A DNA stretch of 64,000 bases. Source: Comamonadaceae bacterium (GTDB lineage Bacteria; Pseudomonadota; Gammaproteobacteria; Burkholderiales; Burkholderiaceae_C). Below, piece after piece: positions 55,779-64,000 of this stretch (positions are counted from its first letter, which is position 1; every line of letters starts with the position of its first letter). The notes beneath the pieces were generated by a model. It was given only the letters and a program-made list of their open reading frames with translations, was not told the DNA's origin and searched no databases. The stretch spans positions 1 to 64,000 of the forward strand of contig CANFLU010000009.1 of NCBI GenBank assembly GCA_947447975.1. The letters are read 5' to 3'. The translations under genes were made by a program, and so were the position numbers.

Positions 55779-57227
55779 TTAGCCCAGGCGCTGGCGGTGC
55801 AGCGCGATCTCTTGCAGCACGCGCTCAGGCGCGGTGCCGCCGATGGTCTTGCGTGCGTCTAAGGAACCTTGCAGGCTCAGGCAGTCAAACACATCAGCCT
55901 CTATGGCGGCATGGAAACTTTGCAGCGTGGCCAGCGGCAGTTCGGACAAGTCTTTGCCTGCGCCTTGCGCGCTTTTGACGGCATGGGCTACCACTTCATG
56001 CGCGTCTCTAAAGGCCAGGCCTTTTTTGACCAGGTAGTCGGCCAGGTCGGTGGCGGTGGCGTAGCCACGTGCCGCCGCACTGCGCATGGCATCCGGGTTC
56101 ACGGTCAGCCCGCCGGATAGCTTGCCGGTTTGCGGGTCAGGTTGGCCGCCTATCATTTCCGCAAAGATGCGCAGCGTATCGGTCAGCGTGTCCACGGTGT
56201 CAAACAGCGGCTCTTTGTCTTCCTGGTTGTCTTTGTTATAGGCCAGGGGCTGGCCTTTCATCAGAGTCAGCAAACCCATCAGGTGGCCGACCACGCGGCC
56301 GGTTTTGCCGCGCGCCAGCTCGGGCACGTCTGGGTTTTTCTTCTGCGGCATGATGGAGCTGCCGGTCGTAAAGCGGTCGGCCAGCCGGATAAAACCAAAG
56401 TTTTGGCTCATCCACAGCACCAGCTCTTCGCTCAGGCGGCTGATGTGCACCATACAAATACTGGAAGCAGCGGCAAACTCCATGGCAAAGTCGCGGTCGC
56501 TGACGGCGTCCAGGCTGTTGCGGCAGAGCTGGGGTACCCCTTGCGCATCCACCATGCCCAGGCTGCGCGCCACGCGCTCGCGGTCCAGCGGGTAGCTGGT
56601 GCCCGCCAGCGCGGCGCTGCCCAGGGGCAAGCGGTTGGTGCGGGCGCGCACTTCGCGCATGCGCTCGGCGTCGCGGGCAAACATTTCTACATAAGCAAGC
56701 AAATGGTGCGCAAAGCTCACCGGCTGCGCTACTTGCAAATGCGTAAATCCGGGCAAGATGGTTTGCGTGTGCTGCGCCACCACTTCCAGCAGGGCTTTTT
56801 GCAGGGCGGCTAGCAAGTCGGCTATCAAGTCCAACTCGTCGCGCAACCACAGGCGCACGTCGGTGGCCACCTGGTCATTGCGGCTGCGCCCGGTGTGCAT
56901 GCGTTTGCCGGCATCGCCCACCAATTGCGTGAGCCGCGCCTCGATATTCAGATGTACATCCTCCAGGTCCAGCTTCCATTCGAAGGTGCCGGCCTCGATG
57001 TCCGCCATGATCTGCGCCATGCCACGCTCGATGTCCGCTAGGTCTTGCGCACTGATGATGCCCTGCGCCGCCAGCATGTCCGCATGCGCCAGACTGCCCC
57101 GGATGTCCGCCTGCCACAGCCGCTTGTCAAAGAAGACGCTAGAGGTATAGCGCTTGACCAACTCGCTCATCGGTTCAGAAAACAGCGCCGACCAGGCCTG
57201 GGCTTTTTTATCGAGTTGGTTTGTCAT
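55779..57227 (-). CDS. argH: Argininosuccinate lyase
   Basis: ArgH splits argininosuccinate into arginine and fumarate. The 482-residue protein has the superfamily signature [19 protein letters not shown] with the catalytic serine loop, [17 protein letters not shown], and the block [20 protein letters not shown]. Length is typical. It stands between the BASS/amidohydrolase pair and ppc on the same strand; a 59-base gap separates it from ppc. Confidence 0.97.
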   Translation of the reverse strand: MTNQLDKKAQAWSALFSEPMSELVKRYTSSVFFDKRLWQADIRGSLAHADMLAAQGIISAQDLADIERGMAQIMADIEAGTFEWKLDLEDVHLNIEARLTQLVGDAGKRMHTGRSRNDQVATDVRLWLRDELDLIADLLAALQKALLEVVAQHTQTILPGFTHLQVAQPVSFAHHLLAYVEMFARDAERMREVRARTNRLPLGSAALAGTSYPLDRERVARSLGMVDAQGVPQLCRNSLDAVSDRDFAMEFAAASSICMVHISRLSEELVLWMSQNFGFIRLADRFTTGSSIMPQKKNPDVPELARGKTGRVVGHLMGLLTLMKGQPLAYNKDNQEDKEPLFDTVDTLTDTLRIFAEMIGGQPDPQTGKLSGGLTVNPDAMRSAAARGYATATDLADYLVKKGLAFRDAHEVVAHAVKSAQGAGKDLSELPLATLQSFHAAIEADVFDCLSLQGSLDARKTIGGTAPERVLQEIALHRQRLG

Positions 57228-57286
57228 GCGCAGATTTTATCGGGGGGCTGCGGCTTGCCGGTTTTGGGCTTTTGGCTGGCGCAAAC

Positions 57287-60118
57287 CTAGCCAGTATTGC
57301 GCAAGCCTGCTGCGATCCCGTTAATCGAGATGTGAATACCGCGCTGCACGCGCTCGTCGCTTTGGCCGGCGCGGTAGCGGCGTACCAGTTCGACTTGCAG
57401 GTGGTGTAGCGGGTCGATATAGGGGAAGCGGTGGTGTATGGAGCGTTGCAGACTGGGGTTGGTGGCCAGGCGGTGCTTGTGGCCGGTGATCAGGCTCAGG
57501 GCGTCGGCAGTGCGATGCCATTCCTGTTCGATAGCGCCAAAAATTTTGCGGCGCAGGCGCGCGTCGGCCACCAGCTCGCTATAGCGCGCAGCCAGGGCTA
57601 AATCGCTCTTGGCGATCACCATGTCCATGTTCGAGAGCAGGGTCTGAAAAAACGGCCATTGGCGCTGCATTCTTTGCAGTAGTGCGGTGCGCTCTTTGGC
57701 TTGGGCGGCGCTGTGGTCGCCGTCCGCGCCGTGGATAAAACTATGCACTGCGGAGCCAAAGCCATACCAGCCGGGCAGCGTCAGGCGGCACTGGCCCCAG
57801 CTAAAACCCCAAGGGATGGCGCGCAGGTCCTCAATCGCTTGCGTGGATTTGCGCGAGGCCGGACGCGAGCCGATATTGAGTTCGGTGATTTCGCGCAGTG
57901 GCGTGGCGCTGAAAAAATAGTCGGCAAAGCCCGGTGTTTCATAGACCAGGGCGCGGTAGGCCGCCATGCTGTGCTTGGAGAGTTCGTGCGCGGCGGCTAA
58001 AAAGGTTTTGCTCGCCGGTTTGGTCGCTTGCAGCAGCGTGGCCTCCAGTGTGGCGGCGACCAGGGTTTCCAGGTTGCGCCGGCCGATCTCGGGGTTAGCG
58101 TATTTGGAGCCTATGACCTCGCCTTGTTCGGTCAGGCGTATTTGGCCGCGCACGGTGCCCGGCGGTTGCGCCAATATGGCTTGGTAACTAGGGCCGCCAC
58201 CGCGCCCCACGGTGCCGCCGCGTCCGTGGAACATGCGCAGGCGCGTCGGGTGGCCGCTGGCATTGAGTTCGTCGAACACGTCCACCAGTGCGATTTCCGC
58301 GCGGTACAACTCCCAATTGCTGGTGAAGATGCCGCCATCTTTATTGCTGTCGGAGTAGCCCAGCATGATGTCTTGCTCGCCGCCGCTGCGCTGAATGAGC
58401 GCGGCCACTCCCGGCAGCGCGTAAAAGTCGCGCATGATGGGCGCGGCATTGCGCAAGTCTTCGATGGTTTCAAACAAGGGCACCACGATCAGGTCGCACA
58501 CCGCGTCCGCGTCCAACGTGCCGCGCAAGAGCCCCGCCTCTTTTTGCAGCAGTAAAACTTCCAGCAAATCGCTGACGCTTTCGGTGTGGCTGATGATGTA
58601 GTGGCGGATGGCCTCTTGGCCAAAGCGTTCGCGCATCACGCGTGCCATGGCAAAAATCGCTTGTTCGGCTTGGGTGTGCGCCGAGTAGCTTGCGCCTTGC
58701 ACCTGCAGTGAGCGCGCATCTTGCAACAGCCCTAGCAGCAGGCCGCGTTTTTCGGCTTCGGGCAATGGGCTGTAATTGGGGTGGACCCGCGCCACGCGCA
58801 GCAGTTCGGCCACCACTTCTTCATGCTTGTCCGAGCTTTGACGCAAGTCCACCGTGGCCAGGTGAAAGCCAAATACTTCGGCAGCGCGAATCAAGGGTTG
58901 CAAGCGCTGCACGCTCAAGGCTCCGGCATGGTTGGCCCACAGCGATGCTTCGATAGTGCGTAAGTCCTGTACAAACGCTTCGGGTCGGGCATAGGGATTT
59001 TGCGGAGCGACGGCATGGCGCGTGGCCTCGGTGCCGGTCAGGTGCTGCAAAGTCGCGGCCAGGCGGGCATAGATGCCTATCAGGGCGCGGCGGTAGGGCT
59101 CGTCATGGCGGTGCGGGTTGTGGTCCGGACTGCGTTCGGCCAGGGCTTGCATGTCCGGGCTGCATTGGGTCAGGATGGACGAGAGCGATAACTCGCCGCC
59201 CAGAAAATGCACTTCGGTCAGGTAGTGGCGTAGCGCCACTTCGCTCTGGCGCCGCAGCGCATAGTCCAGGGTTTGGGCGCTGACGTTGGGGTTGCCATCG
59301 CGGTCGCCGCCAATCCATTGGCCCATGCGCAAGTAAGTGTGCGGCACACGCTGGCCGAGCATTTGTTCCATGCTGGCGTAGAGCTTGGGGATTTCGCGCA
59401 GAAAGGTGGTTTCGTAATAGCTCAGCGCGTTTTCGATTTCATCGGCCACGCTGAGTTTGCTGTAGCGCAATAGGCGGGTTTGCCAAAGTTGCATCACCCG
59501 GGCGCGCATCTGGGCTTCGTTGGCCGCCAGTTCACGCAAGGCCAGTGCGTCTGTGTGACCGCTGCCATCCGAGCCCAGGCGCTTGATGTCGTCGCGCGCG
59601 GCCAGCAATTGCGCGATGGCGCGTTCGGCATCCAAAATACTTTTGCGTTGCACCTCGGTCGGATGCGCAGTGAGCACTGGCGAAATAAAGCTTTGCGCCA
59701 GACTCTGCGCCACGGCCTTGGCACCGATACCGCGTTCGCGCATGCGGGCTAGCGCCACTTCAAGGCTACCTTCTTGCACATCACCTGCGCGCTCGTGTAC
59801 CGCGCGGCGGCGGATGTGGTGGCGGTCTTCGGCCAAGTTGGCCAGGTGGCTGAAATAGGTGAAGGCGCGGATGACGCTCACGGTCTGGGCAGCGCCCAGC
59901 CCTTTGAGCAATTTTTTCAGGGCTTTGTCGGCTGCATGGTCAGCGTCGCGCCTAAAGGCCACCGACAGGCGGCGTACTTGCTCCACCAATTCAAAGGCCT
60001 GCACGCCGTCGTGCTCGCGGATGACGTCGCCCAAAATGCGGCCAAGCAGGCGGATGTCTTCGCGTAGCGGGCGCTCAATGTCTTTGCGCGGGTTTGCGGT
60101 AGTGGCTTTGGTCGGCAT
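57287..60118 (-). CDS. ppc: Phosphoenolpyruvate carboxylase
   Basis: PEPC makes oxaloacetate from PEP and bicarbonate to refill the TCA cycle. The 943-residue protein has the catalytic histidine block [41 protein letters not shown] with the lysine, and the Gly-rich loop [19 protein letters not shown]. The C-terminal end is RNTG, the invariant C-terminal residues. The divergent hemC promoter region (60119-60304) holds no gene that I can support. Confidence 0.97.
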   Translation of the reverse strand: MPTKATTANPRKDIERPLREDIRLLGRILGDVIREHDGVQAFELVEQVRRLSVAFRRDADHAADKALKKLLKGLGAAQTVSVIRAFTYFSHLANLAEDRHHIRRRAVHERAGDVQEGSLEVALARMRERGIGAKAVAQSLAQSFISPVLTAHPTEVQRKSILDAERAIAQLLAARDDIKRLGSDGSGHTDALALRELAANEAQMRARVMQLWQTRLLRYSKLSVADEIENALSYYETTFLREIPKLYASMEQMLGQRVPHTYLRMGQWIGGDRDGNPNVSAQTLDYALRRQSEVALRHYLTEVHFLGGELSLSSILTQCSPDMQALAERSPDHNPHRHDEPYRRALIGIYARLAATLQHLTGTEATRHAVAPQNPYARPEAFVQDLRTIEASLWANHAGALSVQRLQPLIRAAEVFGFHLATVDLRQSSDKHEEVVAELLRVARVHPNYSPLPEAEKRGLLLGLLQDARSLQVQGASYSAHTQAEQAIFAMARVMRERFGQEAIRHYIISHTESVSDLLEVLLLQKEAGLLRGTLDADAVCDLIVVPLFETIEDLRNAAPIMRDFYALPGVAALIQRSGGEQDIMLGYSDSNKDGGIFTSNWELYRAEIALVDVFDELNASGHPTRLRMFHGRGGTVGRGGGPSYQAILAQPPGTVRGQIRLTEQGEVIGSKYANPEIGRRNLETLVAATLEATLLQATKPASKTFLAAAHELSKHSMAAYRALVYETPGFADYFFSATPLREITELNIGSRPASRKSTQAIEDLRAIPWGFSWGQCRLTLPGWYGFGSAVHSFIHGADGDHSAAQAKERTALLQRMQRQWPFFQTLLSNMDMVIAKSDLALAARYSELVADARLRRKIFGAIEQEWHRTADALSLITGHKHRLATNPSLQRSIHHRFPYIDPLHHLQVELVRRYRAGQSDERVQRGIHISINGIAAGLRNTG

Positions 60119-60304
60119 GCGGATTTATTGGTAGTCAAGGTGCAGGGCGGGGCGGTTCATGGCGCAGGCTTGGCCATGGCGGGTGGCTTGTGCTCTTGCC
60201 GGACTGGCTTAGCAGGCGCAATTTGCGCAAGAAGCTGGCCACAGCCCATGCTAGCATCCGACGTGGCGTTTGCCGCATACATTGTTTACCAATAGGTTAC
60301 GACT

Positions 60305-61216
60305 TTGCACCACTTCACTATTGCCACCCGCGAGAGCCGACTAGCCCTGTGGCAGGCCGAACACGTACAAGCGCTTTTGCAAGCCCAAGGTCACCAGGTT
60401 AGCCTCTTGGGTATGACGACCAAGGGCGACCAAATTTTGGACCGGTCTTTAAGCAAGGTGGGTGGCAAAGGTTTGTTTGTCAAGGAACTAGAAACCGCGC
60501 TGGAAGAGGGGCGCGCCGATTTGGCAGTGCATTCGCTCAAAGACGTGCCTATGGAACTACCGCCCGGTTTCGCCTTAGCTTGTGTCATGGAACGCGAAGA
60601 CCCGCGCGATGCCTGGGTCTCCAACTCCTACCCCACGATGGAGGCTTTGCCACAAGGCGCAGTGGTCGGCACCTCCAGCTTGCGCCGCGTGGCCCTGCTG
60701 CGCGCTATACGCCCAGACCTGAAAATTGAAGCCTTGCGCGGTAATTTGGACACCCGCTTGCGCAAGTTAGACGAAGGCTTGTACGACGGCATCATCCTGG
60801 CGGCCGCTGGCCTCAAGCGCCTGGGGTTGGCCTCGCGTATCGCCCAAGTGTTTGAACCAGCCTATATGTTGCCCGCTGCCGGCCAGGGCGCTTTGGGAAT
60901 TGAAATTCCCATGGACCGCGAGGATGTGGCACAGGCCTTATCGCACCTGCTTCACATGCCTACGTTTTTGGCCGTTTCTGCAGAACGCATGGTCAGCCGC
61001 TTGATGGGGGGTAGTTGTTCTATGCCCTTGGCTGCGCATGCCACATTTACCGGCGACAGCCTGCAATTGCATGCTGCATGGGGTGACCCCGAGGGCCTAC
61101 AGCCCCTGGTGCAAGTCAACGGCCAGGCGGCTGTGCAGACCCTGGCCGAGGCCGAAGCGCTGGGCGCACAAGTGGCCCAGGCGCTGCAATCCGGTGTGGC
61201 CAAGCACGCGCACTGA
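60305..61216 (+). CDS. hemC: Hydroxymethylbilane synthase (porphobilinogen deaminase)
   Basis: HemC joins four porphobilinogens into hydroxymethylbilane. The 303-residue protein begins at a TTG preceded by AGG at usable spacing: [35 protein letters not shown] and [12 protein letters not shown] are conserved blocks, and the dipyrromethane-cofactor cysteine is in [13 protein letters not shown]. It shares one base with hemD (TGATG), the first of the tight overlaps in the hemC-hemD-hemX-hemY operon. Confidence 0.95.
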   Translation: MHHFTIATRESRLALWQAEHVQALLQAQGHQVSLLGMTTKGDQILDRSLSKVGGKGLFVKELETALEEGRADLAVHSLKDVPMELPPGFALACVMEREDPRDAWVSNSYPTMEALPQGAVVGTSSLRRVALLRAIRPDLKIEALRGNLDTRLRKLDEGLYDGIILAAAGLKRLGLASRIAQVFEPAYMLPAAGQGALGIEIPMDREDVAQALSHLLHMPTFLAVSAERMVSRLMGGSCSMPLAAHATFTGDSLQLHAAWGDPEGLQPLVQVNGQAAVQTLAEAEALGAQVAQALQSGVAKHAH

Positions 61217-62046
61217 TGGTGGCCCACGCCGTTCGCGCCATCGTTACCCGCCCGGGCCAAGAAGCCACTGCCTGGGTGGCGCAAATCGAGCAACGTGGTA
61301 TCAGCGCTTTGGCCTTGCCGATGATTGACATCGTGGCCGTTACGGACCGGACGCCATTGGCAAAGGCTTGGAAGGACGTAGCGCAGTATGACGCTTTGAT
61401 GTTTGTCAGCAGTAATGCAGTGAGTCATTTTTTTGCTACCCGGCCCACAGAGGTGCCTAGTCTGTGGGGGGAGGCGGCAAACAAAGCTCCGCGCGTTTGG
61501 GTGACAGGGCCAGGAAGCCGTGCAGCCTTGCTGGCGCAAGGGGTGCCGGCAAGGCATATTGATATGCCTGCGCCAACCTCGCAAAGTCTGGACTCGGAAG
61601 CCTTGTGGTTGCAGGTGGAGCCGCAAATTCAGGCAGGTACGCGCATCCTGATCGTGCGGGGCGACAAGGCCAGCGAATCGGCCGATGCCATCGCAACTGC
61701 CAGTACCAACGGCCAGGGGCGCGACTGGCTGGCAGTGCAATTGCAAGCGCGTGGCGCGCAAGTGGACTATGTGGTCGCTTATGCCCGCAGGCCGCCGCAG
61801 TGGACTGCCGAGCAGCTCGCCATCGTGGAAAAGTCACTACAAGGCCATGACGTTTGGGTGTGGAGTAGCGCCGAGGCGCTGAGCAATTTGCTCGCAGCTT
61901 TTCCGGGCCAGACCTGGGCCGGGGCTAAGGCGGTGGCCACGCATGCCCGCATCGCACAAGCAGCGCGCTTGGCCGGTTTTGGCAAGGTGGCGCTGGCCAG
62001 GCCGGGCCTGGCCGCGCTATGCGCGTCGATAGAATCGCTCGCATGA
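61216..62046 (+). CDS. hemD: Uroporphyrinogen-III synthase
   Basis: HemD closes hydroxymethylbilane to uroporphyrinogen III with ring-D inversion. The 276-residue protein shows the two-domain pattern with AIVTRPGQEATAWVAQIE, LMFVSSNAVSHFF, VWVTGPGSRAALLAQGVPA and ILIVRGDKASE. The family is poorly conserved, so operon position adds weight. Its stop overlaps the hemX start as ATGA. Confidence 0.93.
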   Translation: MVAHAVRAIVTRPGQEATAWVAQIEQRGISALALPMIDIVAVTDRTPLAKAWKDVAQYDALMFVSSNAVSHFFATRPTEVPSLWGEAANKAPRVWVTGPGSRAALLAQGVPARHIDMPAPTSQSLDSEALWLQVEPQIQAGTRILIVRGDKASESADAIATASTNGQGRDWLAVQLQARGAQVDYVVAYARRPPQWTAEQLAIVEKSLQGHDVWVWSSAEALSNLLAAFPGQTWAGAKAVATHARIAQAARLAGFGKVALARPGLAALCASIESLA

Positions 62047-63092
62047 ACCTTGCCGCCGATGAAGCAACTCCACCTGAGTCGCCAGCGCCTGCACTTGCGT
62101 CCACGCAGCCTAAGCAACAGACCGGCTGGTGGCTCTATCTCAGCGCCGTAGTGGCGGTCGTGGCCTTGGGGGCCTGCGTGCTCCTATGGCAAAAAGTACA
62201 AGCCATGCAGGAAAATTTGGCACGCCAAAGTGCCGATGCCTTAGGCCAAAGTACCGACGCCAAAACCAGTGCCCACCAAGCGCGCGATTTGGCCATGGAA
62301 ACGGCCGCCAAGCTCGCCGTCACTGATGCCAAACTCACCGAAGTGGCGCTGCAGCGCGCGCAGGTGGAAGAGCTTATCCAAAGCCTCTCGCGCTCGCGCG
62401 ACGAAAATCTGGTGGTCGATATTGAAGCGGCAGTGCGCCTGGCGCAACAGCAAGCGCAACTGACCGGCAGTATTGAGCCCTTGGTGTCTGCGCTGAAGAT
62501 GGCCGATGTACGCCTAGGGCGCGCCGCGCAGCCTCGGCTTGCCCCACTGCAACGCGCCATTGCCCGCGATGTCGCCCGCGTGCAAAACACGCCACTGTCG
62601 GATACACCGTCCTTGTTGCTGCAACTCGATGAATTGGTATTGCTGGCCGATGAGTTGCCGCTGGCCAATGCGGTGGGTCAAGCGCCGCCGCCGGACACCT
62701 TGGCGCGCAAACCCCAAGAAGCGGTCGGAGACTGGTGGTTGCGCGTGCTGGCGGTACTGCGCGAGGAGGCAAAAAGCCTGGTGCGCGTAAGCAAAATAAA
62801 CGAGCCCGAGGCCGCGCTTTTATCGCCCGAACAATCATTTTTTGTACGCGAAAATTTCAAACTACGGGTGCTCAATGCGCGCCTGGGTCTGATGGCCCGC
62901 CAGATCGCGCCCGCCCGCGCCGATGTGGGCACAGCCTATGAGAGCCTGACGCGCTACTTTGCGCCGCAGTCGCGTAAAACCCAAACCGCTGTGGCACTCT
63001 TGCAGCAAGTGCAGACCAAGATGCGCAACTTAGATGTGCCCCGGGTGGACGAAACCCTGGCGGCGCTCTCTACTGCGGCTGCGGGGCGCTAA
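62043..63092 (+). CDS. hemX: HemX-like membrane protein
   Basis: The 349-residue product from the ATG at 62043 has a short cytoplasmic start, one membrane segment (WWLYLSAVVAVVALGACVLL, residues about 27-46) and a long helical periplasmic part. HemX is often labelled uroporphyrin-III C-methyltransferase in databases, but there is no SAM motif here. An alternative ATG at 62019 is in frame but overlaps hemD more deeply. Its role in the heme operon is unclear. Confidence 0.9.
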   Translation: MNLAADEATPPESPAPALASTQPKQQTGWWLYLSAVVAVVALGACVLLWQKVQAMQENLARQSADALGQSTDAKTSAHQARDLAMETAAKLAVTDAKLTEVALQRAQVEELIQSLSRSRDENLVVDIEAAVRLAQQQAQLTGSIEPLVSALKMADVRLGRAAQPRLAPLQRAIARDVARVQNTPLSDTPSLLLQLDELVLLADELPLANAVGQAPPPDTLARKPQEAVGDWWLRVLAVLREEAKSLVRVSKINEPEAALLSPEQSFFVRENFKLRVLNARLGLMARQIAPARADVGTAYESLTRYFAPQSRKTQTAVALLQQVQTKMRNLDVPRVDETLAALSTAAAGR

Positions 63093-63093
63093 G

Positions 63094-64000
63094 GTGGTAC
63101 GCGCGGTGTTGTGGCTGCTGGCATTGTTCGGCATTGCCGTTGGCAGTGCCTTGTTTGCCGCTGGCAACCCCGGTACGGTAACCTTTTTTTGGCCGCCCTA
63201 CCGGGTGGACTTGTCGCTCAACTTAGTGCTCTTGGGTTTGCTGGCGCTGTTTGTCGTTTTACACCTGGCGCTGGGTGCCTTGGATGCTTTTGCTGGCATT
63301 CCTGGTCAGGCGCGGCGCTGGCGTTTGCAGCAAAAAGAGCGTTTGGTGCAAAGCTCGCTCGTCGATGCCTTGGTGCATTTGGTGGCGGGCCGTTTCGTGC
63401 GTGCGCGCAAAGCGGCCGAGTATGCGCTGGCCATGCACACGCGCGCCGATGCGAAAGATGAATTGCCGGGTCGCAGTCTGCGCATCCAGGCCATATTGCA
63501 TTTGTTAGCGGCAGAGAGTGCGCATGCCGTGCAGGACCATAGCTTGCGCGATACACATTTCCATCAGGCGACTGAGTTGTTGAATATCCCGGAAGTCAGT
63601 GGTACGCAAGAAGGTTTCTATATGCGCGCCGCGCGCTGGGCCTTGGACGACCACGATGCACCTGCTGCCGCCCAATGGCTAGAGCGTCTGCCCCAGGGTG
63701 CCGCCCGCCGCACCGTGGCGCTGCGATTGCGCTTTCGGGTCGCACGAATGCAAGGCGAAAACGCGGTCGCTCTAGAAACAGTGCGCTTGCTCGTGAAGCA
63801 CCGCGCGATCTCTTTGAGCAACGGTGCCAGCATCTCGCAGGCGCTGGCGCTGGAGCTTTTGCACGCCGGGCAGGATACCGGTCAGATACTGACGACCTGG
63901 GACTTCCTGGACGAAGAAGAGCGCACCTTACCCGATGTTGCGCTAGGGATGGCTAAGCATTGGCTGGCGAAGGGCGGCGATGCCGAGCAATCGCGCCAAT
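63094..64000 (+). CDS. hemY: HemY-like heme biosynthesis membrane protein (3' truncated by the window)
   Basis: An open frame from the GTG at 63094, one base after the hemX stop, runs to the window end without a stop. The product starts VVRAVLWLLALFGIAVGSAL, and FFWPPYRVDLSLNLVLLGLL is a second hydrophobic segment, the standard HemY start (two N-terminal membrane segments). PGQARRWRLQQKERLVQSSL and GRFVRARKAAEYALAM then lead into TPR-like helices. The remaining 302 codons are present in this window; the end lies beyond. HemY proteins of this type are found downstream of hemX, and their exact role is not known. Confidence 0.9.
   Translation, partial: MVRAVLWLLALFGIAVGSALFAAGNPGTVTFFWPPYRVDLSLNLVLLGLLALFVVLHLALGALDAFAGIPGQARRWRLQQKERLVQSSLVDALVHLVAGRFVRARKAAEYALAMHTRADAKDELPGRSLRIQAILHLLAAESAHAVQDHSLRDTHFHQATELLNIPEVSGTQEGFYMRAARWALDDHDAPAAAQWLERLPQGAARRTVALRLRFRVARMQGENAVALETVRLLVKHRAISLSNGASISQALALELLHAGQDTGQILTTWDFLDEEERTLPDVALGMAKHWLAKGGDAEQSRQ

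Noticed and set aside
62043-63092. Annotation of hemX as uroporphyrin-III C-methyltransferase
   Set aside because: The protein is a one-pass membrane protein with a helical domain and no SAM-binding motif; the database label is historical.

Overview
The window reads as chromosomal DNA of a betaproteobacterium of the order Burkholderiales, most likely Comamonadaceae (Rhodoferax/Polaromonas-like; inferred from gene order and protein flavour, not from a database search). The conserved blocks pyrG-kdsA-eno-ftsB, dapA-bamC, parE/parC and hemC-hemD-hemX-hemY beside ppc and argH are typical of that group. No rRNA, tRNA, insertion sequence, prophage or CRISPR array was seen.

Region 1 (1-20039) is an accessory cell-surface and glycan island. 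It opens with the 3' part of a giant protein built from octapeptide repeats, a beta-propeller-like segment and a calcium-loop segment. A + strand operon for a CDP-3,6-dideoxyhexose follows (rfbF, rfbG, rfbH, an RmlC-type epimerase, an NAD-dependent reductase, a GT2 glycosyltransferase). Next is a - strand operon (GT9 heptosyltransferase-like, fucosyltransferase-like with TPRs, tandem FkbM methyltransferase, GT4), then two + strand TPR-GT41 (SPINDLY/OGT-like) glycosyltransferases, the second with an extra fucosyltransferase-like domain. Parts of this block are clearly AT-richer than the flanks, which suggests horizontal acquisition. A working hypothesis is that the sugar and glycosyltransferase genes decorate a surface polymer, or the Ser/Thr-rich giant protein itself.

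Region 2 (20089-36000) is mostly housekeeping: a DUF455 ferritin-like protein, gamma-carbonic anhydrase, Hsp33, a NadR-like kinase, ftsB, enolase, DUF1330, kdsA, pyrG, coaBC, dut, a SlyD-like isomerase, a ribosomal oxygenase, a 55-residue lipoprotein, bamC, dapA, a methyltransferase, an SDR, and a 53-residue membrane protein.

Region 3 (35891-49929) holds an MFS transporter, parE with a LexA-like box in front, parC, a VapBC-type toxin-antitoxin pair with a palindromic operator, a MipA/OmpV porin-like protein, TldD/TldE, an FAD monooxygenase, and the tryptophan-degradation genes kynU-kynA.

Region 4 (49930-64000) holds a large secreted lipoprotein behind a structured leader, an amidohydrolase with a BASS transporter, argH, ppc, and the heme operon hemC-hemD-hemX-hemY, the last running off the right edge. 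Many gene starts were moved from the longest open frame to internal ATG/GTG/TTG codons supported by Shine-Dalgarno sequences, stop-start overlaps or family alignment.
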